Source of the DNA: Mesorhizobium sp. B2-4-15
Lineage (GTDB): Bacteria; Pseudomonadota; Alphaproteobacteria; Rhizobiales; Rhizobiaceae
NCBI RefSeq assembly: GCF_006658505.1
Contig: NZ_VFUZ01000012.1
Span: 114,221 to 178,220, forward strand
Length of the DNA stretch: 64,000 nucleotides
Direction of reading: 5' to 3'
Shown here: positions 27,260-36,436 of the stretch, in pieces
Position numbering within the stretch: the first letter of the stretch is position 1
Layout: the number at the start of each line of letters is the position of its first letter
Program-made: the position numbers and the translations under genes
The notes under the pieces: generated by a model
What the model was told of the DNA's origin: nothing
Databases searched by the model: none
Seen by the model: the letters and a program-made list of their open reading frames with translations, nothing else

Positions 27260-27384
27260 GGACCGCAAGGAAGCGGTCCGCGATGGAGAACGCTTGTCCG
27301 GGAAATCCTCCGCGCCAGGAGGATGTCGGCGCAGCCTGGAATGGCCGCCTCCCGGCCCTGGTCCCAATAGCAGTTGGGGCCAGG
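27260..27384 (+). promoter_or_regulatory. Leader with three hairpins before the sugar-binding-protein gene
   Basis: Three inverted repeats follow one another between the AraC gene and the binding-protein gene. GGACCGC/GCGGTCC with loop AAGGAA is at 27260-27279. CCTCC/GGAGG lies around 27308-27322. CCTGGTCCCAA/TTGGGGCCAGG with loop TAGCAG is at 27357-27384 (one G-T pair). None is followed by a T-run. They could be the 5' leader of the operon mRNA, processing signals, or AraC-binding DNA. No known riboswitch is recognised. Confidence 0.45.
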
Positions 27385-27455
27385 AGAGGTCGTGTCTCCA
27401 CACAAAAGCAGTCAACGACCTTCTTACAACCATATCCAGAAACGGAGAAGACCGA

Positions 27456-28523
27456 ATGACCAGAATTTCAATAAAGTCGACCGGCATGGCGGCGCTCGCG
27501 CTGTCGCTGCTGGCCGGCACCGCTGCCAGCGTCCGTGCCGCCGAGGTCACCGATGCCACGGTTGCCTTCCTGATGCCCGACCAGGCCTCGACCCGCTACG
27601 AGCAGCACGATTATCCCGGCTTCGCCGCCGAGATGAAGAAGCTGTGCCCGGGTTGCAAGGTGATCTACCAGAACGCCGATGCCGACGTCTCGCGCCAGCA
27701 GCAGCAGTTCAACTCGGTGATCTCGCAAGGCGCCAAGGCGATCGTGCTCGACCCTGTCGACTCGACCGCCGCTGCCTCGCTGGTCAAGCTGGCGCAAAGC
27801 CAGGGCATCAAGGTCATCGCCTATGACCGGCCGATCCCGACCGCTCCGGCCGACTTCTATGTCTCGTTCAACAATGAAGGCATCGGCAAGGCCATCGCGG
27901 ATTCGCTGGTCGCCCATCTGAAGGCGCTCAAGGTCGATCCGGCCACCGGCGGTGTGCTGCAGATCAACGGTTCGCCCACCGACGCGGCTGCAGGCCTGAT
28001 CAAGAAGGGTATCCATGAGGGCCTGGACAACAGCCGCTACCAGATCCTGGCCGAATTCGACACGCCGGAATGGGCGCCGCCGAAGGCGCAGCAATGGGCA
28101 GGCGGCCAGATCACCCGCTTCGGTCCGAAGATCCTCGGCGTGGTTGCCGCCAACGACGGTACCGGCGGCGGCGCCATCGCTGCCTTCAAGGCCGCCGGTG
28201 TCGACCCGGTTCCGCCGGTGACCGGCAATGACGCCACGATCGCCGCGCTGCAGCTGATCATTGCCGGCGATCAGTACAACACCATCTCCAAGCCGAGCGA
28301 GATCGTGGCGGCGGCGGCGGCGAACGTCGCTGTAAAGCTGCTCTCGGGCGAGACGCCGAAGGCCGAGATGACGCTGTATGATACGCCCTCGCAGCTGTTC
28401 ACCCCTGCTGTCGTGACGCAGGAAAACCTGAAGGCCGAGATCATCGACAAGAAGATCAACACCGCGGCTGAACTGTGCGTCGACCGTTACGCGGAAGGCT
28501 GCAAGAAGCTGGGCATCAACTGA
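27456..28523 (+). CDS. Sugar ABC transporter substrate-binding protein (xylose-binding type)
   Basis: A 355-residue periplasmic protein. GGAGAAG precedes the ATG at 27456, and MTRISIKSTGMAALALSLLA with following residues is a Sec signal peptide cleaved near VRAA. It resembles XylF: VAFLMPDQASTRYEQHDYPG, NADADVSRQQQQFNSVISQG, AIVLDPVDS and VIAYDRPIP. Two Cys pairs (LCPGC near 65 and LCVDRYAEGC at the end) are typical of this subgroup. With the downstream ATPase and permease it forms an importer, here probably for a pentitol. Confidence 0.92.
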   Translation: MTRISIKSTGMAALALSLLAGTAASVRAAEVTDATVAFLMPDQASTRYEQHDYPGFAAEMKKLCPGCKVIYQNADADVSRQQQQFNSVISQGAKAIVLDPVDSTAAASLVKLAQSQGIKVIAYDRPIPTAPADFYVSFNNEGIGKAIADSLVAHLKALKVDPATGGVLQINGSPTDAAAGLIKKGIHEGLDNSRYQILAEFDTPEWAPPKAQQWAGGQITRFGPKILGVVAANDGTGGGAIAAFKAAGVDPVPPVTGNDATIAALQLIIAGDQYNTISKPSEIVAAAAANVAVKLLSGETPKAEMTLYDTPSQLFTPAVVTQENLKAEIIDKKINTAAELCVDRYAEGCKKLGIN

Positions 28524-28603
28524 CCGCGACCTTTGCCTGTTGCGCTGTCCGGTCGTGGCCGGACAGCGCCTATTCCGAACTGGTTTGAAGAGGTGTTCCA
28601 GGC

Positions 28604-29419
28604 ATGATCGATACCCCGGCGGTTCCGACAGGCGAGCTGGTGCTCAGCCTGCGTGGCGTCTCGAAGAATTTCGGCGCCGTCTCGGCGCTCACCGACATCG
28701 ACCTCGACGTACATGCCGGCGAAGTGGTGGCGCTGGTCGGCGACAATGGGGCCGGCAAGTCGACGCTGGTCAAGATCCTTGCCGGTGTGCATCAGCCAAG
28801 TTCGGGCGCGATCAGTTTTCAAGGCAAGCAGGTGGTGCTTGCCGACCCGAGTGCCGCACTCACGCTCGGCATCGCCACCGTGTTCCAGGACCTGGCGTTG
28901 TGCGAGAACCTCGACATCGTCGCCAATATCTTTCTTGGCCGCGAGCTCAATCCGCTGCGGCTCGACGAAGTGGCAATGGAAGTACGCGCCTGGACGCTGC
29001 TCAACGAACTGTCGGCGCGCATCCCAAGCGTGCGCGAGGTGGTGGCGTCGCTGTCGGGCGGCCAGCGCCAGACAGTGGCGATCGCGCGCTCGCTGCTGCT
29101 TGAGCCGAAACTCATCCTGCTCGACGAGCCGACGGCCGCACTCGGTGTGGCGCAGACGGCCGAGGTGCTCAACCTGATCGAACGCGTGCGCGATCGCGGC
29201 CTCGGCGTCGTCATCATCAGCCATAACATGGAAGACGTGCGCGCGGTGGCCGACCGTATCGTCGTGCTCCGGCTTGGCCGCAATAACGGCATCTTCACGC
29301 CCGACGCCTCGAACCAGGAACTGGTCAGCGCCATCACCGGCGCGTCGAACAATTCGGTTTCGCGGCGTGCGGAGCGCCGGCAGGCGAGACCAGATCACAC
29401 GCAGGAGCCACACTCATGA
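28604..29419 (+). CDS. Sugar ABC transporter ATPase, single domain
   Basis: A 271-residue ABC ATPase of the FrcA type with one nucleotide-binding domain. Walker A GDNGAGKST, Q-loop ATVFQDLAL, signature LSGGQRQ, Walker B LILLDEPTAAL and the switch His in VIISHNME are all intact. Unlike the 524-residue ATPase of the other sugar operon, the second domain is absent, so it must act as a homodimer. Its end overlaps the permease start by four bases. Confidence 0.93.
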   Translation: MIDTPAVPTGELVLSLRGVSKNFGAVSALTDIDLDVHAGEVVALVGDNGAGKSTLVKILAGVHQPSSGAISFQGKQVVLADPSAALTLGIATVFQDLALCENLDIVANIFLGRELNPLRLDEVAMEVRAWTLLNELSARIPSVREVVASLSGGQRQTVAIARSLLLEPKLILLDEPTAALGVAQTAEVLNLIERVRDRGLGVVIISHNMEDVRAVADRIVVLRLGRNNGIFTPDASNQELVSAITGASNNSVSRRAERRQARPDHTQEPHS

Positions 29420-30669
29420 GCCTTGAAGCCCAGAAGCCTGCTCCAGCGCCGCTCGACCGTGCCGATGTGCGTGTCAGACACGAGGCCGGGATCGGTGGCA
29501 CTATCCGCGCCTTTTCCGATCGCGTGCGCTCCGGCGATCTCGGTTCGCTGCCGGTTGTCGTCGGGCTGGTTATCATCTGGACTGTGTTCGCCAGCATCAA
29601 CCCGATCTTCCTGTCGAGCAGCAACCTGGTCAACCTACTGTTTGACTGCTCCACCGTCGGCGTCATCGCGCTCGGCATCGTCTGTGTGCTCATGGTCGGC
29701 GAGATCGACCTGTCGGTCGGCTCGATCAGCGGCTTTGCCTCAGCACTGGTCGGCTCGCTCTGGGTCAACCAGGGCTGGCCGGTGGCGCTCGCCATTCTTG
29801 CCGCCGTCGCCGTCGGCGGCTCCATCGGCGCGCTCTATGCGCTTTTGTTCAATCGGCTGGGCATGCCGAGTTTCGTCTCGACGCTGGCCGGCCTGCTCGC
29901 GGTACTCGGCCTGCAGCTTTACATCCTGGGATCGACCGGCTCGATAAACTTGCCTTACGGCTCGAACCTGGTGAATTTCGGCCAGCTGCTGGTGATGCCG
30001 AAATGGGTTTCCTTCGGGCTGGCGGCCGTGCCAGGCATCGTCATGCTGGTTACCGGCCTGCGCACCGTGGCGCGCCGCCGTGCCGCCAATTTGTCGGCGC
30101 CTTCGAGCGGTGGCCTGATCACGCGCGCCGTGGCGATAACGCTCGTGCTGGAAGTCATCGTCTTCTATCTCAACCAGGCACGCGGCATTCCCTGGATGTT
30201 CGGCCTTTTCGTCGGCCTGGCCATCGCCATGCACTACGCGCTGACGCGGACCAAATGGGGCCGCTCGATGTCGGCGGTCGGCGGCAACCGCGAGGCGGCG
30301 CGGCGTGCCGGCATCAACGTGGGGCTGATCTATTCCAGCGCCTTCGTGCTGTGCTCGATGCTGGCCGCATTCGGCGGCGTGCTGTCGGCGGCCCGCCTTG
30401 CGTCGGCCAGCCAGCAGGCCGGCACCGGCGACGTCAACCTCAACGCCATCGCGGCCGCGGTCATCGGCGGCACCAGCCTCTTCGGCGGTCGCGGCAGTGC
30501 CTATTCGGCGCTGCTCGGCATCATCGTCATCCAGTCGATCGCCAGCGGGCTGACGCTGCTCGATCTGTCCTCGTCGCTTAGGTACATGATCACCGGCGCC
30601 GTGCTTGCCATCGCAGTCATCGTCGACTCGCTGGCACGCCGCTCGCGTGTCTCTCATGGCCGAGCCTGA
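29416..30669 (+). CDS. Sugar ABC transporter permease (XylH-like)
   Basis: A 417-residue inner-membrane permease with 10-12 hydrophobic segments, longer than RbsC-type permeases and matching XylH in length. Landmarks are [37 protein letters not shown] and [20 protein letters not shown]. The ATGA overlap with the ATPase gene fixes the start. It is the only permease in this operon, so the channel is presumably a homodimer. Confidence 0.93.
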   Translation: MSLEAQKPAPAPLDRADVRVRHEAGIGGTIRAFSDRVRSGDLGSLPVVVGLVIIWTVFASINPIFLSSSNLVNLLFDCSTVGVIALGIVCVLMVGEIDLSVGSISGFASALVGSLWVNQGWPVALAILAAVAVGGSIGALYALLFNRLGMPSFVSTLAGLLAVLGLQLYILGSTGSINLPYGSNLVNFGQLLVMPKWVSFGLAAVPGIVMLVTGLRTVARRRAANLSAPSSGGLITRAVAITLVLEVIVFYLNQARGIPWMFGLFVGLAIAMHYALTRTKWGRSMSAVGGNREAARRAGINVGLIYSSAFVLCSMLAAFGGVLSAARLASASQQAGTGDVNLNAIAAAVIGGTSLFGGRGSAYSALLGIIVIQSIASGLTLLDLSSSLRYMITGAVLAIAVIVDSLARRSRVSHGRA

Positions 30670-30692
30670 ACCCATCAACAGGAAGTGAAGAC

Positions 30693-31421
30693 ATGAGTGA
30701 AGAACTGTCCGGAAAAGTTGCCGCCGTCACCGGTGCGGCTTCAGGCATCGGTCTGGAATGCGCCAGGCATATGCTGGCGGCAGGCGCCACCGTGGTGCTG
30801 GTCGACCGCGCCGAGGCGACGCTGAACGCACTCTGTGCCGAACTCGGTCCGAAGGCGATCCCGCTGTTGATCGAGCTGATGCAGCCGGCAAGCGTTGCAA
30901 CGATGATGCCGCTGATCCTGGAAAAGGCCGGCCACCTCGACATCTTCCACGCCAATGCCGGCGCCTATGTCGGCGGCGAGGTGGCGAACGGCGATCCCGA
31001 CCTCTGGGACCGCGTGCTGAACCTCAATATCAACGCCTGCTTCCGCTCGATCCAGGCCGTCCTGCCGCACATGGTCGAGCGCAAGACCGGCGACATCATC
31101 GTCACCAGTTCGATCGCCGGACTGGTTCCGGTGGTCTGGGAGCCGATCTACACCGCGTCCAAGCATGCCGTGCAGGCCTTTGTCCACACGGTGCGCCGGC
31201 AAGTCGCCAGGCATGGCTTGCGCGTTGGTGCGGTGGCGCCCGGCCCGGTGGTGACGGCGTTGGTCGACGATTGGCCGAAGGCAAAGCTCGAGGAAGAGCT
31301 TGCCGCCGGTGGCCTGATGCAGCCGCGCGAAGTGGCCGAAGCGGTGATGTTCATGCTGACCCGGCCAAGGAACGTCACCATCAGGGATCTCGTGATCCTG
31401 CCGCAGAGCAATGATCTCTGA
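30693..31421 (+). CDS. SDR oxidoreductase, ribitol-2-dehydrogenase-like
   Basis: A 242-residue classical [11 protein letters not shown] (cofactor), [10 protein letters not shown], the catalytic Ser in VTSSIAG and YTASK are intact. The combination [38 protein letters not shown] and [11 protein letters not shown] is what I recall from rhizobial ribitol dehydrogenases, which oxidise ribitol to D-ribulose. AGGAAG precedes the ATG. The next gene is a pentulose kinase, so the pair would convert an imported pentitol to a ketopentose phosphate. Confidence 0.85.
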   Translation: MSEELSGKVAAVTGAASGIGLECARHMLAAGATVVLVDRAEATLNALCAELGPKAIPLLIELMQPASVATMMPLILEKAGHLDIFHANAGAYVGGEVANGDPDLWDRVLNLNINACFRSIQAVLPHMVERKTGDIIVTSSIAGLVPVVWEPIYTASKHAVQAFVHTVRRQVARHGLRVGAVAPGPVVTALVDDWPKAKLEEELAAGGLMQPREVAEAVMFMLTRPRNVTIRDLVILPQSNDL

Positions 31422-31504
31422 GGAGTAGTCAATAGCCACGCACCACCTCACCACCGTCCACTCACTGCTTACGACCTGCTGCTCCCTGAAATCAGAGGTT
31501 TTCC

Positions 31505-33106
31505 TTGCCCCATTACATAGGCATCGACGTCGGCACCGGTAGCGCACGCGCCGGGGTGTTCGATCTGTCCGGCACCCTGCTGGCCTCGGCCAAGCGGGAC
31601 ATCGAGGTGTGGCGCGAGCCCGGTGACATCGTCGAGCAGTCGAGCCGCGACATCTGGCGTGCGGTGTGTGCCGCGGTGCGCGAGGCCGTCGCCCAATCCG
31701 GCGCCGAGCCGGAGACGATCGACGGGATCGGCTTCGACGCCACCTGTTCGCTCGTGGTGCTGGGCGAAGGCGGTGCGCCGCTGCCGGTTGGCCCATCTGG
31801 CGATCCGGAGCGCAACATCATCGTGTGGATGGATCACCGTGCGGCGGAACAGGCGCGCCGCATAAACCGCAGTGGCAAGGCGGTGCTGAACTATGTCGGC
31901 GGCGTCATCTCGCCGGAGATGGAGACGCCGAAACTTCTGTGGCTGACCGAAAACATGCCTGCTACCTTCGACGCGGCCTGGCAGTTTCTGGATCTCGCCG
32001 ACTTCCTGACCTGGCGTGCCAGCGGCAGCCTTGCCCGCTCGGTCTGCACGGTGACCTGCAAATGGACCTACCTCGCGCATGAAAACCGATGGGACGAGGG
32101 ATATTTCCGCGAGATAGGCCTTGGGGCACTCGCCGACGAGGCCTTCGCGCGCATCGGCACCGAGATCGTGCCAGCCGGTGCGGCACTCGGCAGCGGGCTG
32201 ACGGCGCAAGCGGCCGCAGAGCTGGGCCTGGCCGAGGGAACAGCGGTAGCGGCGGGCCTGATCGACGCGCATGCCGGTGGTATCGGCACGGTCGGCGCGC
32301 GCGGCGCAGCCGGCAGTGTTCTGTCGCGCATGGCCTATGTCTTCGGCACCTCGGCCTGTACCATGTCGACGACGGCCGAGCCGGCTTTTGTCGACGGCGT
32401 CTGGGGTCCGTATTTCTCGGCCATGGTGCCGGGCCTGTGGCTGAACGAGGGCGGGCAATCGGCGGCAGGCGCGGCCATCGACCACCTGGTGCGTTTGCAT
32501 CCGGCAGCCGGCGAAGCGACGGAGAAAGCACGAGCCGCAGGGCTCACTCTCAGCGTCTGGCTGTCGCTGCAGGCCGAAAGCCGGGGCGGGGCGGCGGCTG
32601 TGCCGGCGCTGGCCGGCGGCATCCATGTCGTGCCGGAATTTCTTGGCAATCGCGCGCCTTTCGCCGATCCGGACGCACATGCGCTGATCGCCGGGCTCGA
32701 TCTCGACACCAGCCTCGACAGCCTGGTCGCGCTCTATGTCGCCGGGATCTGCGGTCTTGGCTATGGCGCGCGCCAGATCGTATGCGCCGAGCGCGAAAAG
32801 GGCATTGCCGTCGATACGATCGTCGTCAGCGGCGGCGCGGGCCAAAGCCCATTGGTCCGCCAACTGCTGGCCGACACAACCGGCCTGGTCGTGGTGGCAT
32901 CGACCTCGCCGGAGCCGGTGCTGCTGGGCTCGGCGATGCTCGGAGCCGTCGCTGCTGGAGCCTATGAGGATCTGGTGACGGCCATGGCCGTCATGTCGGA
33001 ACTCGGCGAAGTCTATCATCCCAACGCGCCGCTGGCCGGCTGGCACGCCAAGCGGTTCGCGGCGTTTGAGCTGCTGCAGCAGACGGGTAGGGCGATCAGA
33101 GGCTGA
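31505..33106 (+). CDS. FGGY-family pentulose kinase (D-ribulokinase-like)
   Basis: A 533-residue cytosolic sugar kinase starting at TTG, with AGAGG nine bases upstream. The ATP-binding motif IGIDVGTGSARAGVFD, the substrate region IIVWMDHRAAEQA, the catalytic Asp in GLIDAHAGGIGTVG and the adenosine motif VVSGGAGQSPLVRQLLAD mark the pentulokinase branch of FGGY (D-ribulokinase or L-ribulokinase-like). It is the last gene of the operon and would phosphorylate the ketopentose made by the SDR for entry into the pentose phosphate pathway. Confidence 0.9.
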   Translation: MPHYIGIDVGTGSARAGVFDLSGTLLASAKRDIEVWREPGDIVEQSSRDIWRAVCAAVREAVAQSGAEPETIDGIGFDATCSLVVLGEGGAPLPVGPSGDPERNIIVWMDHRAAEQARRINRSGKAVLNYVGGVISPEMETPKLLWLTENMPATFDAAWQFLDLADFLTWRASGSLARSVCTVTCKWTYLAHENRWDEGYFREIGLGALADEAFARIGTEIVPAGAALGSGLTAQAAAELGLAEGTAVAAGLIDAHAGGIGTVGARGAAGSVLSRMAYVFGTSACTMSTTAEPAFVDGVWGPYFSAMVPGLWLNEGGQSAAGAAIDHLVRLHPAAGEATEKARAAGLTLSVWLSLQAESRGGAAAVPALAGGIHVVPEFLGNRAPFADPDAHALIAGLDLDTSLDSLVALYVAGICGLGYGARQIVCAEREKGIAVDTIVVSGGAGQSPLVRQLLADTTGLVVVASTSPEPVLLGSAMLGAVAAGAYEDLVTAMAVMSELGEVYHPNAPLAGWHAKRFAAFELLQQTGRAIRG

Positions 33107-33124
33107 GACGGGTGCGCCATCCGT

Positions 33125-34372
33125 TCACAGTTCCTTTTCCGCCAGTTCCCTGAATTCGTCGGGCACCGAGCGGGCCGCTTCCAGCGCCACCGTGCCGTAG
33201 CCGACCGCCTGTTTGCCGAAGCGCTCGCGGATCTTGTCGATGGCGCGGTCGGCGCCGAAGCGCGCCAGGCCTTTCTGGGTGCCGGGCCGGCGCTTTTCGT
33301 CGGCAAGCCCGAGCGGCAGGTCGAGCTGCAGCTCGGCACTTTCCTCCAGATGCGACACCGAGATCGCCAGCAGCGAGATCGTCTTCTCGCGTGGATGGTC
33401 GGCAAGCACGCCGCGCACCAGATCGCCGGCGATTTCGGCCAGCATGGTGGTCGCCGAGATCGGCTGGTCGAGGGTGATCGAGCGCGTCACGGCGCGGAGA
33501 TCGGCAAAGCGCACGCGCACCGTCACCGTGCGGCCGGGCCGCGCCTTGGCGCGCAACCGGCTGGCGACGCGGTCGGCCAGATGCAGCAGCGTGGGCACGA
33601 TCACCCGCGCCACGGCCGGCTTCTGGCCAAGCGCCGATTGCGCGCCGGCCGAATGCGCGCGGCGCTTCGTCTCCAGCTTCCTCGGGTCGCGGTTCCAAGA
33701 CAGGGCGGCGAGCTTTTCGCCGGCGGCGGGGCCGAGCAGCCGCATCAGCGCGCCGCTATGCGTCCTGGCCAGCTGGCCGATGGTCTCGACGCCGATTTCG
33801 GCCAGCCGCGCCCTGGTCGCCGGGCCGACGCCCCACATCAGCGAGACCGGCAAATCGTGCAGGAAGGCAAGCTCGGTGCCGGGATCGACCACCACCAGCC
33901 CGTCGGGCTTGGCGACCTGCGAGGCGATCTTGGCCAGATGCTTGGTGCGGGCCACGCCGATCGAGATCGGCAGGCCGAGTTCGGCCCGCACGCGGCGGCG
34001 GATGGTTTCGGCGATCTCTCGCGGCTGCCCGAACAGATGCGTGCAACCGGCGACATCGGCGAAGGCTTCGTCGATGGAGACTCGTTCCACCACTGGCGTG
34101 AAATCGTCGAGCACCTTGATCGCCGCGTCGCCCAGCCGCTGATAGTGGCTGAAATTGCCGCCGACGAAGATCAGCCGCGGGCAAAGCTCGCGCGCCTTGC
34201 GCCCCGGCATGCCGCCACGCACGCCGAAGGCGCGCGCCTCATAGGAGGCGGCCAGCACCACGCCGCCGCCGACCGCGATCGGCTTGCCGCGCAGCGACGG
34301 GTCTAGCAGCTGCTCGACCGAGGCATAGAAGGCATCGAGATCGGCATGCAGGATGGTGGCTGTCGTTTCCAT
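33125..34372 (-). CDS. dinB: DNA polymerase IV (Y family)
   Basis: A 415-residue error-prone translesion polymerase. The catalytic acidic residues are in HADLDAFYASVEQ and ERVSIDEAFADV. ASYEARAFGVRGGMPG carries the nucleotide-gating region and IGVARTKHLAKIASQVAKP is the conserved palm stretch. A little-finger domain covers about 245-350, and the C-terminal tail is Lys/Arg-rich, without an obvious clamp-binding motif at the very end. A LexA box lies 34 bases upstream, so it should be induced by DNA damage. Confidence 0.93.
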   Translation of the reverse strand: METTATILHADLDAFYASVEQLLDPSLRGKPIAVGGGVVLAASYEARAFGVRGGMPGRKARELCPRLIFVGGNFSHYQRLGDAAIKVLDDFTPVVERVSIDEAFADVAGCTHLFGQPREIAETIRRRVRAELGLPISIGVARTKHLAKIASQVAKPDGLVVVDPGTELAFLHDLPVSLMWGVGPATRARLAEIGVETIGQLARTHSGALMRLLGPAAGEKLAALSWNRDPRKLETKRRAHSAGAQSALGQKPAVARVIVPTLLHLADRVASRLRAKARPGRTVTVRVRFADLRAVTRSITLDQPISATTMLAEIAGDLVRGVLADHPREKTISLLAISVSHLEESAELQLDLPLGLADEKRRPGTQKGLARFGADRAIDKIRERFGKQAVGYGTVALEAARSVPDEFRELAEKEL

Positions 34373-34405
34373 CCCGACCGCTCATCCGCAGTTGCTGATA
34401 GATGC

Positions 34406-34420
34406 GAACGAATGAAGAAC
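34406..34420 (-). promoter_or_regulatory. LexA (SOS) box upstream of dinB
   Basis: GAAC-N7-GAAC on the plus strand is GTTC-N7-GTTC read towards dinB. This direct repeat is the established LexA site of Alphaproteobacteria. It lies 34 bases before the dinB start, over the expected promoter. Confidence 0.88.
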
Positions 34421-34498
34421 AAAAAGGGATCATTGTCAAGCAAGGAACGGGTTTGTTGAAAGCATCCCGCGGATTGGCGACATCGGCGATGAGCGTGG

Positions 34499-34552
34499 CC
34501 CTCTCCCCGTCACTCTACCGGAGAGGATGCCGGCAGGCAGGCGAGGGGCGGC
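34499..34552. repeat. Short copy of the CTCCCC-GTCACT repeat family
   Basis: CTCTCCCCGTCACTCTACCGG, followed by GCCGGCAGGCAGGCGAGGGGC, matches the right half of the element at 18048-18220. It lies between the dinB promoter and the HxlR-tail relic. Confidence 0.5.
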
Positions 34553-34604
34553 TCTGACTTCGAAAGGAAAGCTGCTTAGCCTGAACCTGGAAGAGAGCCG
34601 CCGC

Positions 34605-34680
34605 CTAACCAATATGCCCAGCCCGCAACGCCGTCTTGATCGTTTCCAGAGACGGCTTGCCGCCGGCGGCAAGCTCTCTC
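34605..34680 (-). pseudogene. C-terminal relic of an HxlR-family regulator
   Basis: On the minus strand this segment reads RELAAGGKPSLETIKTALRA, then GHIG and stop. It aligns with the end of the intact HxlR protein encoded at 36016-36432 (ELAAGGDAALERIKAALRAE, HAG, stop). The first 110 residues are missing; instead the TadG-like gene abuts it. The DNA is about three quarters identical to the intact copy, so it is a paralogue or an old duplication, not a fresh one. Confidence 0.7.
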
Positions 34681-34683
34681 GGC

Positions 34684-35901
34684 TCACTTGACGAGCGTGA
34701 TTAGGCGGCCCGCATACATTTCGCGATTTCCGAGCGCCGCCGCGCAATCCGACTGCACGGCCGAATTTCCTGTCATCTGCACGGTATCGCCGACGAGCCG
34801 GATGCAATCGCCCTGGGAATTCATATCCGAGTTGCCCGCGTAGAATATCGGCGCGTCCGGCGCGTAGATGAAGCCGCTGATCACCGAGCCGGCCCCGCCA
34901 TTCAGTGTCAGCGGCGATGTATTGCCGCGATCCTGGAATATGGTGATGCCGGCATAGGTGCCGCTGGTGGGAGGCGAGAGGGTCACCTGTTCGTTTGCGT
35001 TGATGTAGATCTGCGCGCCTTCCATCAGGAATATCGTCACGCCCTGGCCGGCGAGGCTGCCATTTCCGCCGGGCTTTATGGTGACCCCACGCAGTATGTA
35101 GACGCCGGGGTTGAGCGTGATGTTTCCCGACCATGTCTTGTCGCAATAGGTGCCGGGCGAAAGGGTGATGGATTTGCCGTTGGGTGCCGTCTGGCAAAGC
35201 GTGTAGGGGGGAGGGGTGACGTTAGCCAGCGGGTCAAACGACGCATACTGACGTTCGAGCGGATTGCCGCAACTCAAGCTGGCGTTGGGCGGCAAGAGGC
35301 CGGAAGTGCCGCCAACGGTCGAAACGCAGCTGGCGCTCACCAGCGCAGATCCGCCTCTGTTGACGGAAACGGCCGCGTCCGAGTTGGCGGCGATCACGCA
35401 ATGGTTCATCGCGACGTTGGTCGAGCCTTGCAGGTTGACCGCGGCGGATGCGTGAGGATCGAGCGCAAGTACGCAGGCCTGCGCACCGGGCACGATCTTT
35501 ACCGAGGTGGAGCGCGAGGCTTGCCAGTTAGGCAGGGCGCTGATGAAGCTCGGGCGGCTGATGCTGGATGAAAGCGAAATGTAGTAGGCGCTGGGGTTAC
35601 CGCTGGCTGCTGCCGTGAGGGCAGCGACGCTTCCCGAATATTCCTGCTGGTCGGCGGCGCGCATATTGGCCGTGAAGAAGTTCTGGCCGAGTTGCTGTAT
35701 GTCGCCAGCCGCCATGCCGGCATAATACTTTGTCCCGATGGCGAGCCCCGCCGCGTCCAGCGAGTTCTGCAAGTGGTCGGCGTCGTCGCTCGTGCCCACC
35801 AGATCGATCGCGCCGGCCACGCCAAGCATCAGCGGCAGCATCGCGATCACCGTGGTCAGCGCGAAATTGCCGCGCTCCGAAGCCCAGAAGTCTTTCAACA
35901 C
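34684..35901 (-). CDS. TadG-like pilus-assembly / Flp-type protein
   Basis: A 405-residue protein. The N-terminus LKDFWASERGNFALTTVIAMLPLMLGV is the TadE/TadG-type (class III prepilin-like) leader and membrane anchor, followed by AIDL and a helical stretch. The rest, about 100-400, is Ser/Gly/Asn-rich with repeated beta-strand units (STNVAMNHCVIAANSDAAVSV, SGNITLNPGVYILRGVTIKP, AGITIFQDRG), suggesting an extracellular beta-rich domain with several Cys. No other tad/cpa genes are nearby. It may be an adhesin-like pseudopilin. Confidence 0.75.
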   Translation of the reverse strand: MLKDFWASERGNFALTTVIAMLPLMLGVAGAIDLVGTSDDADHLQNSLDAAGLAIGTKYYAGMAAGDIQQLGQNFFTANMRAADQQEYSGSVAALTAAASGNPSAYYISLSSSISRPSFISALPNWQASRSTSVKIVPGAQACVLALDPHASAAVNLQGSTNVAMNHCVIAANSDAAVSVNRGGSALVSASCVSTVGGTSGLLPPNASLSCGNPLERQYASFDPLANVTPPPYTLCQTAPNGKSITLSPGTYCDKTWSGNITLNPGVYILRGVTIKPGGNGSLAGQGVTIFLMEGAQIYINANEQVTLSPPTSGTYAGITIFQDRGNTSPLTLNGGAGSVISGFIYAPDAPIFYAGNSDMNSQGDCIRLVGDTVQMTGNSAVQSDCAAALGNREMYAGRLITLVK

Positions 35902-36015
35902 GACAGCGCCCCTCGTCAGATTAGTACCAGGTACTACAGCAGGGGTTTCTACGTATTGTTTTACGAAATGTTAAAATTAAACCGATCACCTGGACGGAAG
36001 GCCCGCCACGCGCCC

Positions 36016-36432
36016 CTATCCAGCATGCTCCGCCCGCAGCGCTGCCTTGATCCGTTCCAGCGCCGCATCGCCGCCGGCGGCCAGTTCGTCGGCGATGCGG
36101 GCGAGATCATCGTCGGCCTTGCGGTGCTTGCTGCCCCAGGCGCCGAGCGTGGCCAGCACCGGCAACAGGTCGATACCGGCCTCGGTCAGCCGGTAGATCG
36201 CCTTCAGCCCGTGGGTCGGGTCGTCGCTGCGGGTGAGGATGCCTTCGTCCTGCAGCGTCTGCAGCCGCTCGGCCAGCGTACGCGAGGAAATGCCTTCATC
36301 GGATTGCAGGAACTCGCGAAAATGCTTTTTCCCGGCGAAGACCAGGTCGCGGATGATGAGCAGCGTCCAGCGGTCGCCGAGCAGTTCGAGCGACAGGTTG
36401 ATCGGGCAGCCGGATCTTTCGCGCGTCGACAT
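36016..36432 (-). CDS. HxlR-family transcriptional regulator
   Basis: A 138-residue winged-helix regulator. The invariant Cys (ERSGCPINLSLELLGDRWTLLIIRD) and the wing region GISSRTLAERLQTLQDEGIL are typical; HxlR proteins often sense electrophiles or redox state through this Cys. It is divergent from the reductase-like gene at 36543 with a 110-base gap holding two direct repeats, so it probably represses both. A relic of its C-terminus is found at 34605. Confidence 0.9.
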   Translation of the reverse strand: MSTRERSGCPINLSLELLGDRWTLLIIRDLVFAGKKHFREFLQSDEGISSRTLAERLQTLQDEGILTRSDDPTHGLKAIYRLTEAGIDLLPVLATLGAWGSKHRKADDDLARIADELAAGGDAALERIKAALRAEHAG

Positions 36433-36436
36433 GTCT

